Shown: piece after piece, positions 13,186-24,798 of the stretch
Numbering within the stretch: position 1 is the first letter of the stretch
Layout of the letters: every line of letters starts with the position of its first letter
Assembly (NCBI GenBank): GCA_022695795.1
Contig: MU404192.1
Location: 29,199 to 93,198 of the forward strand
Direction of reading: 5' to 3'
From: Biscogniauxia marginata
Lineage: Eukaryota; Ascomycota; Sordariomycetes; Xylariales; Xylariaceae
DNA length: 64,000 bases
The notes under the pieces: model-generated
What the model was told of the DNA's origin: nothing
The model's input: only the letters and a program-made list of their open reading frames with translations
Databases searched by the model: none
Translations under genes and position numbers: made by a program

Positions 13186-16100
13186 TTATATGTTAGTCTT
13201 AAAATGTCTTTTGGTTGTTGCTAAGTGGAAGATTGTGGAAAACTTAGCATGGCAGTGTACCTGTTCAATCGAATGCTTCATCACGTAGCGAATTGTGACC
13301 ACCGGGCGTTGTTGGCCCATCCTGTGAACTCTCGCAAGGGCTTGATCTTCAACTGCCGGGTTCCATTGGGGTTCAAGGAGGTGCACACGCGATGCTGCTG
13401 TAAGGTCGAGCCTAAGCAATATTAGAGAGTGATGGTGAGAATTAAGTGATTGGTACAGGTGGTAGACTCACCCAACTCCTCCACAGCTTATTGTCAATAG
13501 AATGGCCTGGATATCTTGGTCAGTCTTGAATAGACGTAACCTTCTTTCACGCTCTGGTTGCGAAAGTGACCCATCTATACGAGTGCAGCGAACTCCGGCA
13601 GCTTCTAGTGCTTGTTGGACCATGTTCAGGCTAGCTGTCCAGAATGAAAGCACAACGCTGTTACATCAAACGTCAGCCTAAGACCCCCCCAATGATTCAA
13701 TGCGATGGTGCTTACTTCTTCTCAGGCAAGGAACACAAAACTTCTTGAACAAGTACTTTCACCTTACTTGAAATCGGTCCGACGGCATTGAAATCACATT
13801 GCTGACCATATTGGGCTTCTTGAACTAGCGCAGGAGAAAGTGCCCCTAGCAGGCATGGGGATGGACTACCAGCACAACCACAACCTGTTGTTATTTGATA
13901 AGACTTCAGTTCTGCGCAAAACTTACAATAAACCCGACGACAATTGGAGTAATAGGCGTATGATGAGACCTTCACAGATACCAACGTGTCGGGGATATTG
14001 ATAGCATTTTGGCACTCGGCACACTTGACACCACCCAGGGCAACCTCGGACGCAACAATGGCTTCGATTGAATCCCTCCTCTCGGTAGTAACTGTCATTT
14101 GACTGTTATCCGCAGCTAGAGTCGCTGGTTTCGTTGATAAGCCAAGATTACAGAAGATGCGCAACTTGCTGATCAGCTGAATTGTGGTCATCCAAGCGTG
14201 TCCGGCGGTGGCGTTAGTAGCTTCTTCCTCTTCGCACACAGTACCCAAACGCCCCTCGATCTTGAAGTACTCCGATATCTCCTCAGGCGAGAAGTCGACT
14301 GTTTTCAGAAGGTCTTGTCGTGGCGGCAAAGAGATTACAGTTTTGGGGCGCCGTATCATGATCGGATCGCAGAGTGCTTTCAACCGCCTCGTGCCCTCAT
14401 CGATATTTCCTTCTCGAAAGTAACTGACGATGTCTTTATCGAAAGTGCTTGGATCGTCGTATGGCTGAAAGCGTAGGAACTTGAGCAAGCCCACAAGGTC
14501 CTCTAAACCGTTTTGGATAGGGGTGCCAGAGACCGCCCATCTTGAAGAGGCATTGAGAGAAGAGACAGCATTTGAAATTACGGTCCTCCAGTTTCGGATT
14601 GTGTGAGCTGCTTCCAAGTTAATTAAATAGCATTCAGAGGTGGATAGTGCTACTGCAGTAAGTATCCTTGACCAACATACCTTCGTCCAGAATAATTCTA
14701 CGCCAGTGGCAACCAAAAAGCACACTCTTATCCATACGGTGATGATTGTATTCGGACAGCACCGTTGCGTAAGTCGTGATTACAATGTCGTAAAGCTCAT
14801 TCCTCTTGAGCCGGGATCCTCCGTAGTGTTTCTTCCAGGTTAGAAAGTTGGGGCGTAGATGACTAAAAGAAACTGAGTCTCAAATCGTGTAAGGTCGGAC
14901 TTGCGCTGACTTAACTGTTTCAGTTGATACTCCCATACGCCCATCACTGGTGTGCAGGTATTAGATTACAGAATAACAAGGCGTTTTAATTCCGAGCGCT
15001 TACAAGCCAGGGGTACAATAATTAAAGTAGATACTCGGCCGTTAATGATACCAGGTTCATTTAGAGCCTCCTCGTATCTAATATTAGACTGTTGGCGGAT
15101 CTCTTTGTCGTATGCAATGAGCGAGAGCATTTGAAGAGTCTTGCCAAGCCCCATTTCATCTGCCAGTATACCTCCGCTCCATAGCGGCGGACTAACGTAC
15201 TGGCGAGCATAGGTGATGCCATTAGTATATCTATATTTATTAGCCTCGATCGATAGGGTGTGTTGCATAGACTGACAATGACGACCCGTTGGCATCTGTG
15301 GATCCAAACCAGATGTGCTGCAACGGCCTGTTGGATTCCCGATTGAGGAAGAATGAAAGAGACTGCTTTTGATGTCTCGGGAAGGTCAGCTATGATGTTC
15401 ATAGTGTAGGTAGATTCCTTCTTGTCTCGAATACGGACGCTTACCGGCAAAGTCCAGTTTCTAGGCCAACAGGCTGCTTCTCTTCAGAAAATACCTCAGT
15501 GGTTCCTATAATCTGGAGAGATTTATCAACGGAAAATTCGGGGTCTCCGTCATTGATATGTGCCGGAAGATCAAATGTCATGCTTGGTGCTTCGAATAGT
15601 GTAGATAAGCAATGCGGATTTTTGTATGGCACATTCCTATTGCAAGCGACAGGGTCTTGAAGATAGAAATTGCATTCGTCGAGGAAATCGCCTACATCGT
15701 CAGCCAGGTTTTCAGGACCGTATATATTAGCTGATACAAGTGCTATGACTCTGTTTCCTCGTCTCTGTCCACTCCGTTGCAGCGTTGTTTTTAGCATTAG
15801 CTGTATCTCGATATTCTCTTCCCGCGCCAACTTGCAGATGCATGACGTTGTTGTTTCTTCCAGACTTCCCACTGTGGCACCGTCTAACCTTCTCTGGATA
15901 GTTCTGTCTTCGTTGAGGTAGACGTCGACTAATGAGGTTTGCTCGATAATCGTTGCGGTCGGGGTGGGAGAGACTGGGATATTTTCGATCTAAATCTCGA
16001 CAATACATAGGTAGTCAGCCAAGTCTGTTTCTGCTTGTTATATTGCTTCGTTTTCATTATTACCATTCCATAGCAGACTATGTTTAAGGGATCCCATAGA

Positions 16101-16252
16101 TCACTGCAAAGAGCTAAGAATGTCGCTTCATCTGTTAGGAAGTCATGTTCCCATTTAAACTCTGGCGCAGTTCTTTCGATACTACAAGTCCTCTCGGGAC
16201 CGGATGGTATAAAATCGAATCGCACTCGCTTTCTCGCACGTTCTTGGTCCAT
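13186..16252 (-). CDS. SNF2-family ATPase with RING-like insert
   Basis: Nine exons reconstruct one protein of about 858 residues. Introns were placed at 15990-16063, 15376-15444, 15231-15276, 14947-15003, 14863-14915, 14608-14680, 13658-13715 and 13412-13471; all have GT...AG ends and keep the frame. The start follows in-frame stops TGA TAG directly upstream. Motifs in order: an RHQKQSLSFFLNRE segment before the ATPase; GGILADEMGLGKTLQ (Walker A); DEAH restored by splicing 14608-14680; WAVSGTPIQNGLEDLVGLL (motif III); a CAEC...YCKFC Cys-rich RING-like insert; TRIDGSLSQPER; GGVG joined to LDLTAASRV; and WNPAVEDQALARVHRMGQ (motifs V-VI). Helicase lobes split by a RING are typical of the Rad5/HLTF group of chromatin-remodelling ATPases, so a nuclear DNA-translocase role is inferred. 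The exact C-terminus after SIEQ is uncertain: a last intron of 40 nt or more is possible from 13260. Confidence 0.85.
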
Positions 16253-16943
16253 CTATCAGATGATTGAAGGTTAAAATCAATAGTATATTAAATTTATGAT
16301 AAAAATAAGTTCAAATGAATGAGTTATACAATTGATTGCACAAGTTTTGACGCCATTAAGGAAAACGGGAGAGAAGATGGTCAATTGAGGGCTGACGGCT
16401 GCTAGCTTGTAGTTCTTGCCGTCATGGCTTTTGGCAGAGAGGGAGCAGAAAGTACAGGATGGATGGGAGGACGAAGGGATGAATTGTATATGCTTGACCA
16501 CTCTTAGGCGCCCATATGTTAGCCACTCAGCGCAATAACCCTACCTTTGCTACCCTACCCTGAGGCTTTTTTGGGGAGCATCAAGGAAAATTACCTTAGG
16601 TTTGAAAAGCCGATCAGGCTCGCAAGCACAACTAGGATTCACGGCTGTGCGCCTAATTACTTCGCCACAGAAAGCTGCAGGCTGTGCTATGATAAATATC
16701 TGATTCGTCGGCTCTGCAGGACTGCCACTTGTAAGGCTTTCTGCCCCGAAACAGAACTGAAAACATTACCTCCACTCCAAACCGTTGGAACATGAGGCAA
16801 TACCCCTACCATACGGTCCTATATGGTCTCTTGTATATATTTCTAGGCTATTCCCATACATTCAGCTCTCCCCTTAGACTCATTCATCATCCTCTCCCCC
16901 TATCTTCGTCCCATCTCAATACAAGTCGAACAACGGAAACAGC
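16253..16943. promoter_or_regulatory. Divergent intergenic region
   Basis: A 691-bp spacer separates the start codons of the SNF2-family gene and the NLR gene, which are transcribed away from each other, so promoters and 5' leaders of both must lie here. A pyrimidine-rich leader (CCTCTCCCCC type) lies just before the NLR start at about 16880-16935, as is common in fungal genes. No specific operator was recognised. Confidence 0.5.
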
Positions 16944-19900
16944 ATGGATTTCACACAGGCACATATTCTAATGACTGAATCGGTTGAGCGATTCAGAGCT
17001 ACAGTCGACCAAGCTGACCAAGATTTGATCGAGAATACTGAAGTCAAAGATGTTGTAGATGCAATTCTTCTCATTGAAAAGAAGCTCCGAGAGCGCCGTG
17101 ATAACAGAAATCTACGAAAACTCCATCCATTCCTGCAAGGCATAGAGAAATATTCTAAGGCCATAGATGCCCTCAGCAACGGCCTTAGTCCCTACTTACC
17201 ATGGGCTTGGGTGAGCATACCGTCTGAGACAACTGTACTTATATTTATGTACTGACATCGAACCTCGATAAGGCACCGATTAGATTGATGCTGCAGGTAA
17301 GTTATGCCTCTATGCTAAAGGAAAAACAGGCTCACCTTCAGAAGATCACATCAGACTATCTTGCTGCATTCGACAAGCTACTTGCAGCCTATGAGAAGAT
17401 TGCTGGAACTCTCCCCCAAATAGAGAGATTAGGGTCGACATTCTCAGACAATCCTACTCTATTAGGAAAGCTGGCCCTGTATTATGCGGACATTCTCGAG
17501 TTCCATCGTCGTGCCTATAAATTTGTCAGGAGAAAATGTGAGTCTTCTCAAGATTTGGGAGAGATAAGTTGTGTATCTGACAATTAAGATAGCATGGAGG
17601 TTCTTCTTCTTGACCATGTGGGCGGGGTTTGACACAAGATTCGATGCGATTTTGTCAAGCAGTATGTATCCCGAGAGTTCATTATTTCCCATTTCGTCAT
17701 GTCTGGGGAGCTAGAAATTTCCTTATCTACAGTTTGAGAAAATTTTACTTCCAAGACATGCGTTTAGCCCCCATTTTATCTACCAGAAAGGGTAATTTCT
17801 AACTAGTGTTTACAACTAGTGGCTGCTCACAGAGATTCTATTCATTCCGAAGCAGCGACTATTAATATCATAGAGTCCAAACAACTTCGAAATTTGTTGT
17901 TGCGTGAAGTGGACGAAAAGGAGAAAGACAAGCTAAACAAACAACGTTCTAGTATCGTCTCGTGGCTAGGATTGGAGCGTATTTCGCAGGATGATGAATG
18001 CGAGAAGTTGCTCAGAGACACCTATCAAGGTAGTTCTGATTGGTTCTTGAAAACCGAACAAATGGAAGCATGGTTCAAGATCGATTCGAAGGTTCCTGTC
18101 TTATGTCTTCTTGGAAAGCCAGGAGCGGGTAAGCATTTTCGAATTCACGTCCCGATATAGGTGTAGGCCCGGACTAATTGTGGTCTTGTTTAGGAAAAAG
18201 CGTCCTCTCTGCTGGCGTAGTGACCTCACCTCAGCGTTCTGGAATGGCCACGCTGTCGTATTTCTGCAAATACCACCATCGTGATGATTCTTCAACGATA
18301 CTGAAGACACTTCTTTTGCAATTGGTGTGTCAAAGTGAGGATTTGACAGCCGTCGCATACGAGAACTATGTTGGGAAAGGAAAAGAGCCTTCCCTTAAAG
18401 TATTGCGCTTGATGCTCGCGGGTTCAGCCGGCAGTCCTAGCCTCCTTCATGCAGCCTCACCCTGTCGGATCGTCGTTGATGGGCTCGATGAGTGCAGTAT
18501 TGAGGAACAGAAGCACGTCATTGAAGACCTATTTCGACTTGTTACTATGAATTCACCGCAGAGTTGCAAGCTTTTCGTTTCTAGCCGCGAAACCTCCGAA
18601 ATCACCAGGGTGCTACAGAAGAACTCCAAACTATGCTCTGCGGTCCACTTATCGATGCAACAAGAACCCTTGATGCAAAACATTGAAGGATTTGTGCGCA
18701 GTCGTCTAACAGAGATGAAACAGGAGAAGTTGGCGCTGCAGACGACGGAGGGAATCGTCGATAATATAGTTCATACGGTAGTCGCCAAAGCTAACGGCAT
18801 GTTCCTTTGGGTTAAGCTAGTACTCGACTCGCTAGATGACGCTGATAGCATGGCTGACCTCCACGATGCGATAACTACCATGCCAAGCGAACTTTCGAAA
18901 CTGTATCGTCGAATCATCGAGCGCATGTACGAACGAAAGGGCCAAAAAGCCACAGAAAAGGTACTGCGAATTCTGGCGTGGCTTGTATTTGCCAAACGAC
19001 CGCTCAAGCGATACGAAATTCTACATGGAGCTGGAATTACGCCAGAGTATCCTACTATCAACCAGTGGACCATGTTTGATAACAGCGTTATTGATAAGTG
19101 CAAACCTCTAGTGGAAGAATTACCAGATGGTAGTATCGGGCTAGTCCATTTTACTGTAGATGAGTGAGTGTTCAACTCGAACGTTCTCTTCCTGGGCAAT
19201 ACTAATCATCCACGAAAGGTTCCTTCGCAATGAACATCTAGCCAGCAATAGTTGTTCATTATATTCCCAAGAATCGATTGCCTTCGCCTGCGTTTCTATA
19301 ATCAAGGACAGCCTTGTTCTTCTTGAACCTGGTATAAGCCAAGATGATCGGCTCATCCGAGTAGTGAGCGGATCACATGCTCTACTACCCTATGCGCTTG
19401 ATTTCTGGCTAGAGCATCTTTTAGAGCTGGGGCAGGAAACAAATGTGTTTCAAGGATCACCACTGGGAGCAGCGCTTTCTAGCCTCGAGTCCTGCCACTG
19501 CGATCTCGAATTCAAGTTGGCACGTGACCCCGCCTGGAGGACTGTATTCTTGTCAGAGGCTATCGATAATAGGTTGTCATTACTAAGCGGAACCCCGGTA
19601 TATGCTCTTTGCGCTTCTATTCAGCGAAAAAGAGATGAGTGTCAATCTAAATCTGTCGAGAATGGAGCGGGTAAGTAAATATCTCCGTTACTTTAAATTG
19701 TTATCTGGGTTTTCATAATCATCGTGTGAGTTTAGTATACATTACTGACCGGTCATAGAGATGGAGAAAGTTTCAACAGAGAAAGATCCAACACTTTTGA
19801 GTTTACTCGCTGCCCGATTTTTCGAAACAGTACATAAGCTCTTGGAGGCGACAGAGCTTGCAGGCGTGTCTCCAGAAGATTTAGAAAACTTCCAACGACA

Positions 19901-21398
19901 GTATTCCCAGGTAACCTACCGTTGCCGGTTTGTACCTTGCAGAAACGCACCACTTGGCTTTCCCTCAGCTCCCATTCGAGATTCGCATGAACGGTCACAT
20001 ATAAGACGCCTATTTTGCGACAAACCCATGTGCCCAAGAGGACGGATGGGCTTCCCAGGTCTAAAAGAATTAGCCAAGCACAACACAGCCTGCCATTCTG
20101 AAGGAAGCATTCTGGTTCCTCCGAGAGTGAAAGGGCTTAGACATGGCAATGCTTTGTCCCAATCCTACAACGATAGCAAAAACGGCCCAAACCCAATGAA
20201 AAATCGCACGTTACGGAGAAATGAGCGAACGGAAGCGCTGAGTCAAATCAAGCCGGGCACATTGGATGCAGTCATATCACAAATCCCCAAAACTAACGAG
20301 CACGACATGAATTGGAAGGTCCTCTATGACAACAATTGTGACGAGAGCCTATATATGAATTTGCGATTGACAATTTCGGTCGAGTCTGGAAAAAACCCCA
20401 TCGCATTTAATCCTGCGGGGGATAGGATTGCTATTGGCAGCGACGATGGCACACAAATATTCCATGCTCACACTGGCGAACAAATACGCACGCTTCTTGT
20501 CCCCCCAAATCATGATTTAATTGGATATATCATGAGTGTGTCGTTTAGTCCTAACGGAATGACCTTGGCTGTAGGCGATACTAACGGACTGCTAAGAGTG
20601 AGTGATCTACCTAGCTAATTGGCTGGAAATCTTGGGAACAACTGACTGAACCCAAATATAACAATTAGATCTGGAATTTTATCGATGGGATACTTCTACA
20701 CACCTTCCCTGAACAACCAGGCTATATTGAGGGTTTAGAATATTCCTCTGATGGGCAAATGTTGGCTTCGGTCGCTAAAAGTCAACTCGCAATCTGGAAT
20801 GTTCAAGACGGAAATCCTAAATTTGTTGACCAGTTCAAGTATAGTTTGTATTGTGTCACTTTTGATCCTAGTTCTCGCTACGTGGCTGTCGGAAATGATC
20901 GTGGCGGAATCAGCGTGTGGGGAATAAGTGCAGGCCAAAAGGTCCAGACCCTAGAAGGTCACACAAAGCTTGTGAATGGTGTCGTCTTCTTTCGATCTGG
21001 CCAGTCGCTTGCCAGCTGCTCTGACGACAATACAATAAAAATTTGGCAAATGCGTCCGACGAGTGAATTAGAGCAGGAAAATTGCGTACCCTCTTCGGTG
21101 TTTTATCCGAACCCGATAAAAACGTTACAACTACACTCGGTAAGTGTCCCATTAGTTAGGAATAACTTTCACTCATTTATCGAAACAGGGTATGGTGCTT
21201 CGCATTGCACCAACCCCAGATTCTCGCTGGCTCGTATCTTCTGGAGTAGATAGCGCTATCATATTTTGGAACTTGATAACTGGCGTGCCCCAGGCAGTGC
21301 TGCAAACGAATGGATCAAGATTCGCCATGAGCTCATCTAAGGGGGTCTTCGTCACGGCCGGTTTAGGGGGTGTGGTACAAACTTGGTCGTATGCTTAG
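16944..21398 (+). CDS. NACHT-WD40 NOD-like receptor (STAND NTPase)
   Basis: Ten exons give a 1268-residue protein. Introns: 17211-17272, 17297-17341, 17538-17592, 17662-17819, 18129-18193, 19164-19218, 19671-19758, 20598-20668 and 21140-21188. Residues 1-220 form a helical N-terminal domain of the kind found on fungal NACHT proteins (LPWAWAPIRLMLQ, then FDKLLAAYEKIAG, then WRFFFLTMW). The NACHT P-loop GKPGAGKS (about 283-291) is assembled by splicing intron 5. Walker B is IVVDGLDE (about 383), followed by KLFVSSRE and the distal VHFTVDE segment. Two C2H2-like fingers follow at about 816-876 (C-x4-C with H-x3-H, and C-x4-C with H-x4-H). A seven-repeat WD propeller takes up about 975-1268. Such STAND proteins act as intracellular sensors in heterokaryon incompatibility or fungal innate immunity; the ligand and effector are unknown. 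The gene looks intact and ends at the edge of the RIP block. Confidence 0.87.
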
Positions 21399-21734
21399 AA
21401 AGAAAGTCAACGGTATAAATATATAACGGCAATAGCGATGCTATCAAGGAAAACCTTTTGTATTACGGATTCTCCACGTTATTCTTAGCGATATTAATAG
21501 TACAAACTTAATATAAAGGCAATTCAAAGGGTAATCCAAGCACGAAAAAAGTAGTAAAATTAAAAATAAATTATAAATAATATTTTTAATTAATAATATA
21601 TAATATTATTATAATAACGAGATTAAACTAAGTTATTTAAATAATTATATTATATATATTATTAATATCTTTTTTATTAAAAAGTTAATTATAAAGTTTT
21701 TACTTTATAAATTTAATATATTTTTAATTAATAT

Positions 21735-21800
21735 ATTATATAAATAAATAAGTTAATTTTTATAACTTTTATAATTTTAATTATTAAAAATTATTTATAT
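21735..21800 (+). repeat. Degenerate copy of the transposon end
   Basis: Sixty-odd bases here align without large gaps to the inside of the terminal inverted repeats at 24975-25040 and 35100-35180 (reverse complement). Nearly all differences are C-to-T or G-to-A. The shared core includes AGTTTTTGCAACTTTCGTAA in its least-mutated form. This indicates a third, heavily RIPed member of the same DNA transposon family; its other end was not located. Confidence 0.6.
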
Positions 21801-23615
21801 AATATTAAATTTTATTATAATGTTATAAGTTATAATTATATATAAAACTAACTTTTTATTACTAATAAAATAAACTTTAATAAATATAAATTAAAATATA
21901 TTTAAATATTATATATATAATTAATTAATTATATGTTATTATTATATAAATCCTTTTTATTTAGTTATTCGATATAAAAAGCGAATAATTCGATTAATAC
22001 GAAGATTTAAACCTTTAATTTCTCGTTAATAATATAAGTTCGTTAAAAGACTTTATAGTTTTAAATAGTTAAGTAATATAAAAATCATTTTAATTATATA
22101 ATAAGTAATTACTAGTTATTCTCGTTTTATTTTTATTTTTATTTTTATTTTTATTTATTTATATTAAGCCGCTTTAAATTTAATATATTTAAAATGTATA
22201 TTTATATTAAAATTTTAATTAAAAGCCTTAAAAACTTTATAAAAACAGCACCTTATATTATTACGTTTTAAAAAAGTAAATTAAAAAGCGATAATTTTAT
22301 AACGTTTATATATTTAATATTTATAAGTTTTACTTTAATATTAATTTTATTAAAAATAAAGTTATAACGTTAAAATACTTTTATAAATAAAAATCGAAAT
22401 ATATTGCGAGAAATATAATATAATTATATAAGTATTAAAAGGAAATAAAAGTTAAATTTTAAGTTAAAACCTTTTATTTTAAGTTTTAAAACGAATTTTT
22501 TATTTGTTTTAAAAAGTTTATTTTACGAGTTTTTATTTTTTATTTATTATATTATACGTTAATTAGAAATAAGTTAATCTCGTTTTTAAATATGTTACTT
22601 TTAAGCTTAATAAAATATAAAATTTCTCAGAAAGAATTTAAGATTAAATAAAAGAAGATTTTTATAAATAATTAAATAAGTATTTTTTTAATTTTATAAA
22701 GTCAAAAGTTTTGCTTATTAACAAGGGGTAATTATATATAAATTATAAAGATTTATATGTTTAATAAAAGTTTTTTCTTCTTCTTTTTTTTATATATAAA
22801 TTAAATGTTATAAATTTTTTTTGCATTTTTATAAGTAATTACCTTCCTTTTTAAAAACGTTTAAATTATATAGAAATAAGTTAATTAAGTATTAATTTAT
22901 ATATTTCGAAATGGTTTTTTTAAAAGCCTTTTTTATTTTTTCGCTTTTTTTATTAATATAATTAAAACTTGCTTTTTTATAATGTATTTCTTTTATTCGT
23001 ATTTATAATTAATATATATTTAAAACGCTTAAAATTCCTTTATATATATAATAATATTTTTAAAACAATTTAAATACGGTTATTAAAGCTTTATTATTAT
23101 ATAAATAAATATATTTAAAAAATATATTATTATTAACAATATATTTTTAACGATATTAATATTTATTAATTTTATAAATAAATATTTTTATAAAAAGGTT
23201 TATATTATTTAATTAAAACCCTCGAGATTATTTAAATATAAATTAATAATAATTAAAAAAGAATTATATATTTATAAAAATAAAAATTTTATTATTTATT
23301 AAATATAACGAACTCGTAACTCTTATTAACATGATAAAAGCTTTTAATTATTTTATTTATTAAAAACATTATAAAAAGGAAATTACGTTTTTATATTAAT
23401 TTTATTTATAAAAAAGGTATTTTCTAAATTTAATATATTGAAATAAATAAATCCTGAATTTTTAAAGTAAAAAAAGTAATATTAAAATCTTTATTAATAA
23501 AATTATTAATAATCTCCGAAATTTTAAATAAGAGTTATATACTTAAACGAAAATTAAAAATAATTATACACTTATATTTAATTTTTATATCTTTATTTTT
23601 ACTATTTTAATTATA

Positions 23616-24054
23616 ACGTGTTTTATATATAAATAAGACATATAAATAAGTAAGTCATTTAATTTCTTATATAAAATCGACTTTTTCGAAAATTTATAAC
23701 TTTACACATAAAAATCATAAAAATCTCGGACCTTTTTTTTTAATTATATAACTATATAATTTAACTAAAATAAAAACCAAAAAAAATTAATATAAAAAAG
23801 CACGAAAAGAAAACGCGTAAAAACTAAAATTATAATAAAACGCACGGACCTTTTTACGTATTTCTTTATATATTTCACTTTTTATTTTTTTGTTTTTTAT
23901 TTTAATTAAATTATATAATTATATAATTAGAAAAAAAGGTCCGAGATTTTTATGATTTTTACGTGTAAAGTTATAAATTTTCGAAAAAGTCGATTTTATA
24001 TAAGAAATCATTTCGTCCGTGAGCTTGTTTTATCTACTCGCTTATATGGTACGT
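23616..24054. mobile_element. Palindromic MITE, TA target, RIP-mutated
   Basis: A 439-bp foldback element. The arms 23663-23785 and 23881-24009 are inverted copies of each other with near-perfect identity over their inner core (CTCGGACC, TTTTTCGAAAATTTATAAC). The outer 50 bp match less well, with mostly transition differences. TA flanks both ends (23614-23615 and 24055-24056). The outermost bases of the better-preserved right end read ACGTACCATATAAGCGAGT, close to the TIR start ACGTGTCTTATAAGCGA of the large DNA transposon next to it. That suggests mobilisation by a related Tc1/mariner-type transposase. There is no coding potential. Confidence 0.7.
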
Positions 24055-24670
24055 TACATGATTTATAAATACGAAATATTAAAAATCGAATAAATATATA
24101 ACGTGGTATTTTATTAAGTTAATATATATATATTATAAAATTTCGATATATAAAATTTTATCGTAATATTTAAGTTATAAAAAAACTTTATTATTATTAT
24201 AATAAATATTTATAAAAAAATTAAGTTTAAATAATAAAAATCTTATATTGTTATTTTTAATATTTTTAAATATTTTTATTTTATTATTTTTTCGACGTTA
24301 CATAAATAATTAAACTAAAAATAACATTATTATTTTTAAATATCGATTATATTAATAATAATAAAAATAATTAAAGATTATAATTTTAAACGAAGTTATT
24401 TTAATTTAATAAAACCAATTAAAATTATTAATCACGGTAATAAATAAATATAATATTATTATAAAAATATAACCGTTTTAATAAAAGGTTTATAAATCTT
24501 AAAATCTTGACATTTAAAAAAAACTATAAATTAAAATTAAAATTATTAATTTCTTTTTTTAAGTTAATAAAATAATATATAGAGTTTTATTAAAGTATAA
24601 ATGTAGCAATATAAAGATAAAGTTATTACATTTAAAATTTATAAGATAAATTAATAAGGTGAAAAGAAAA

Positions 24671-24798
24671 GAAACTATCTACAATTTATACGCGTGGGCT
24701 GCGAGGTATTTAGGGATTGTAGCCTTACTAATGAACACGTGAGATGTAGGTATAAAGGTACATAGTGGGCTATAGTAAGCCATGTCGTAACAAGTTTC
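24671..24798. other. GC-normal islet inside the RIP block
   Basis: About 128 bp of ordinary composition, sharply bounded by AT-rich DNA. It begins GAAACT and ends AGTTTC, a short inverted repeat at the two edges. It contains ACACGTGAGATGTAGGTATA and two related GGGCT/TAGCC patches. It has no frame or RNA fold I recognise. It may be a short insertion or unique DNA too small to be hit by RIP. Confidence 0.5.

Noticed and set aside
13186..16252. SNF2 locus as a pseudogene split into six broken frames
   Set aside because: Every break coincides with a GT...AG intron that restores frame and conserved motifs, so it reads as an intact intron-rich gene.
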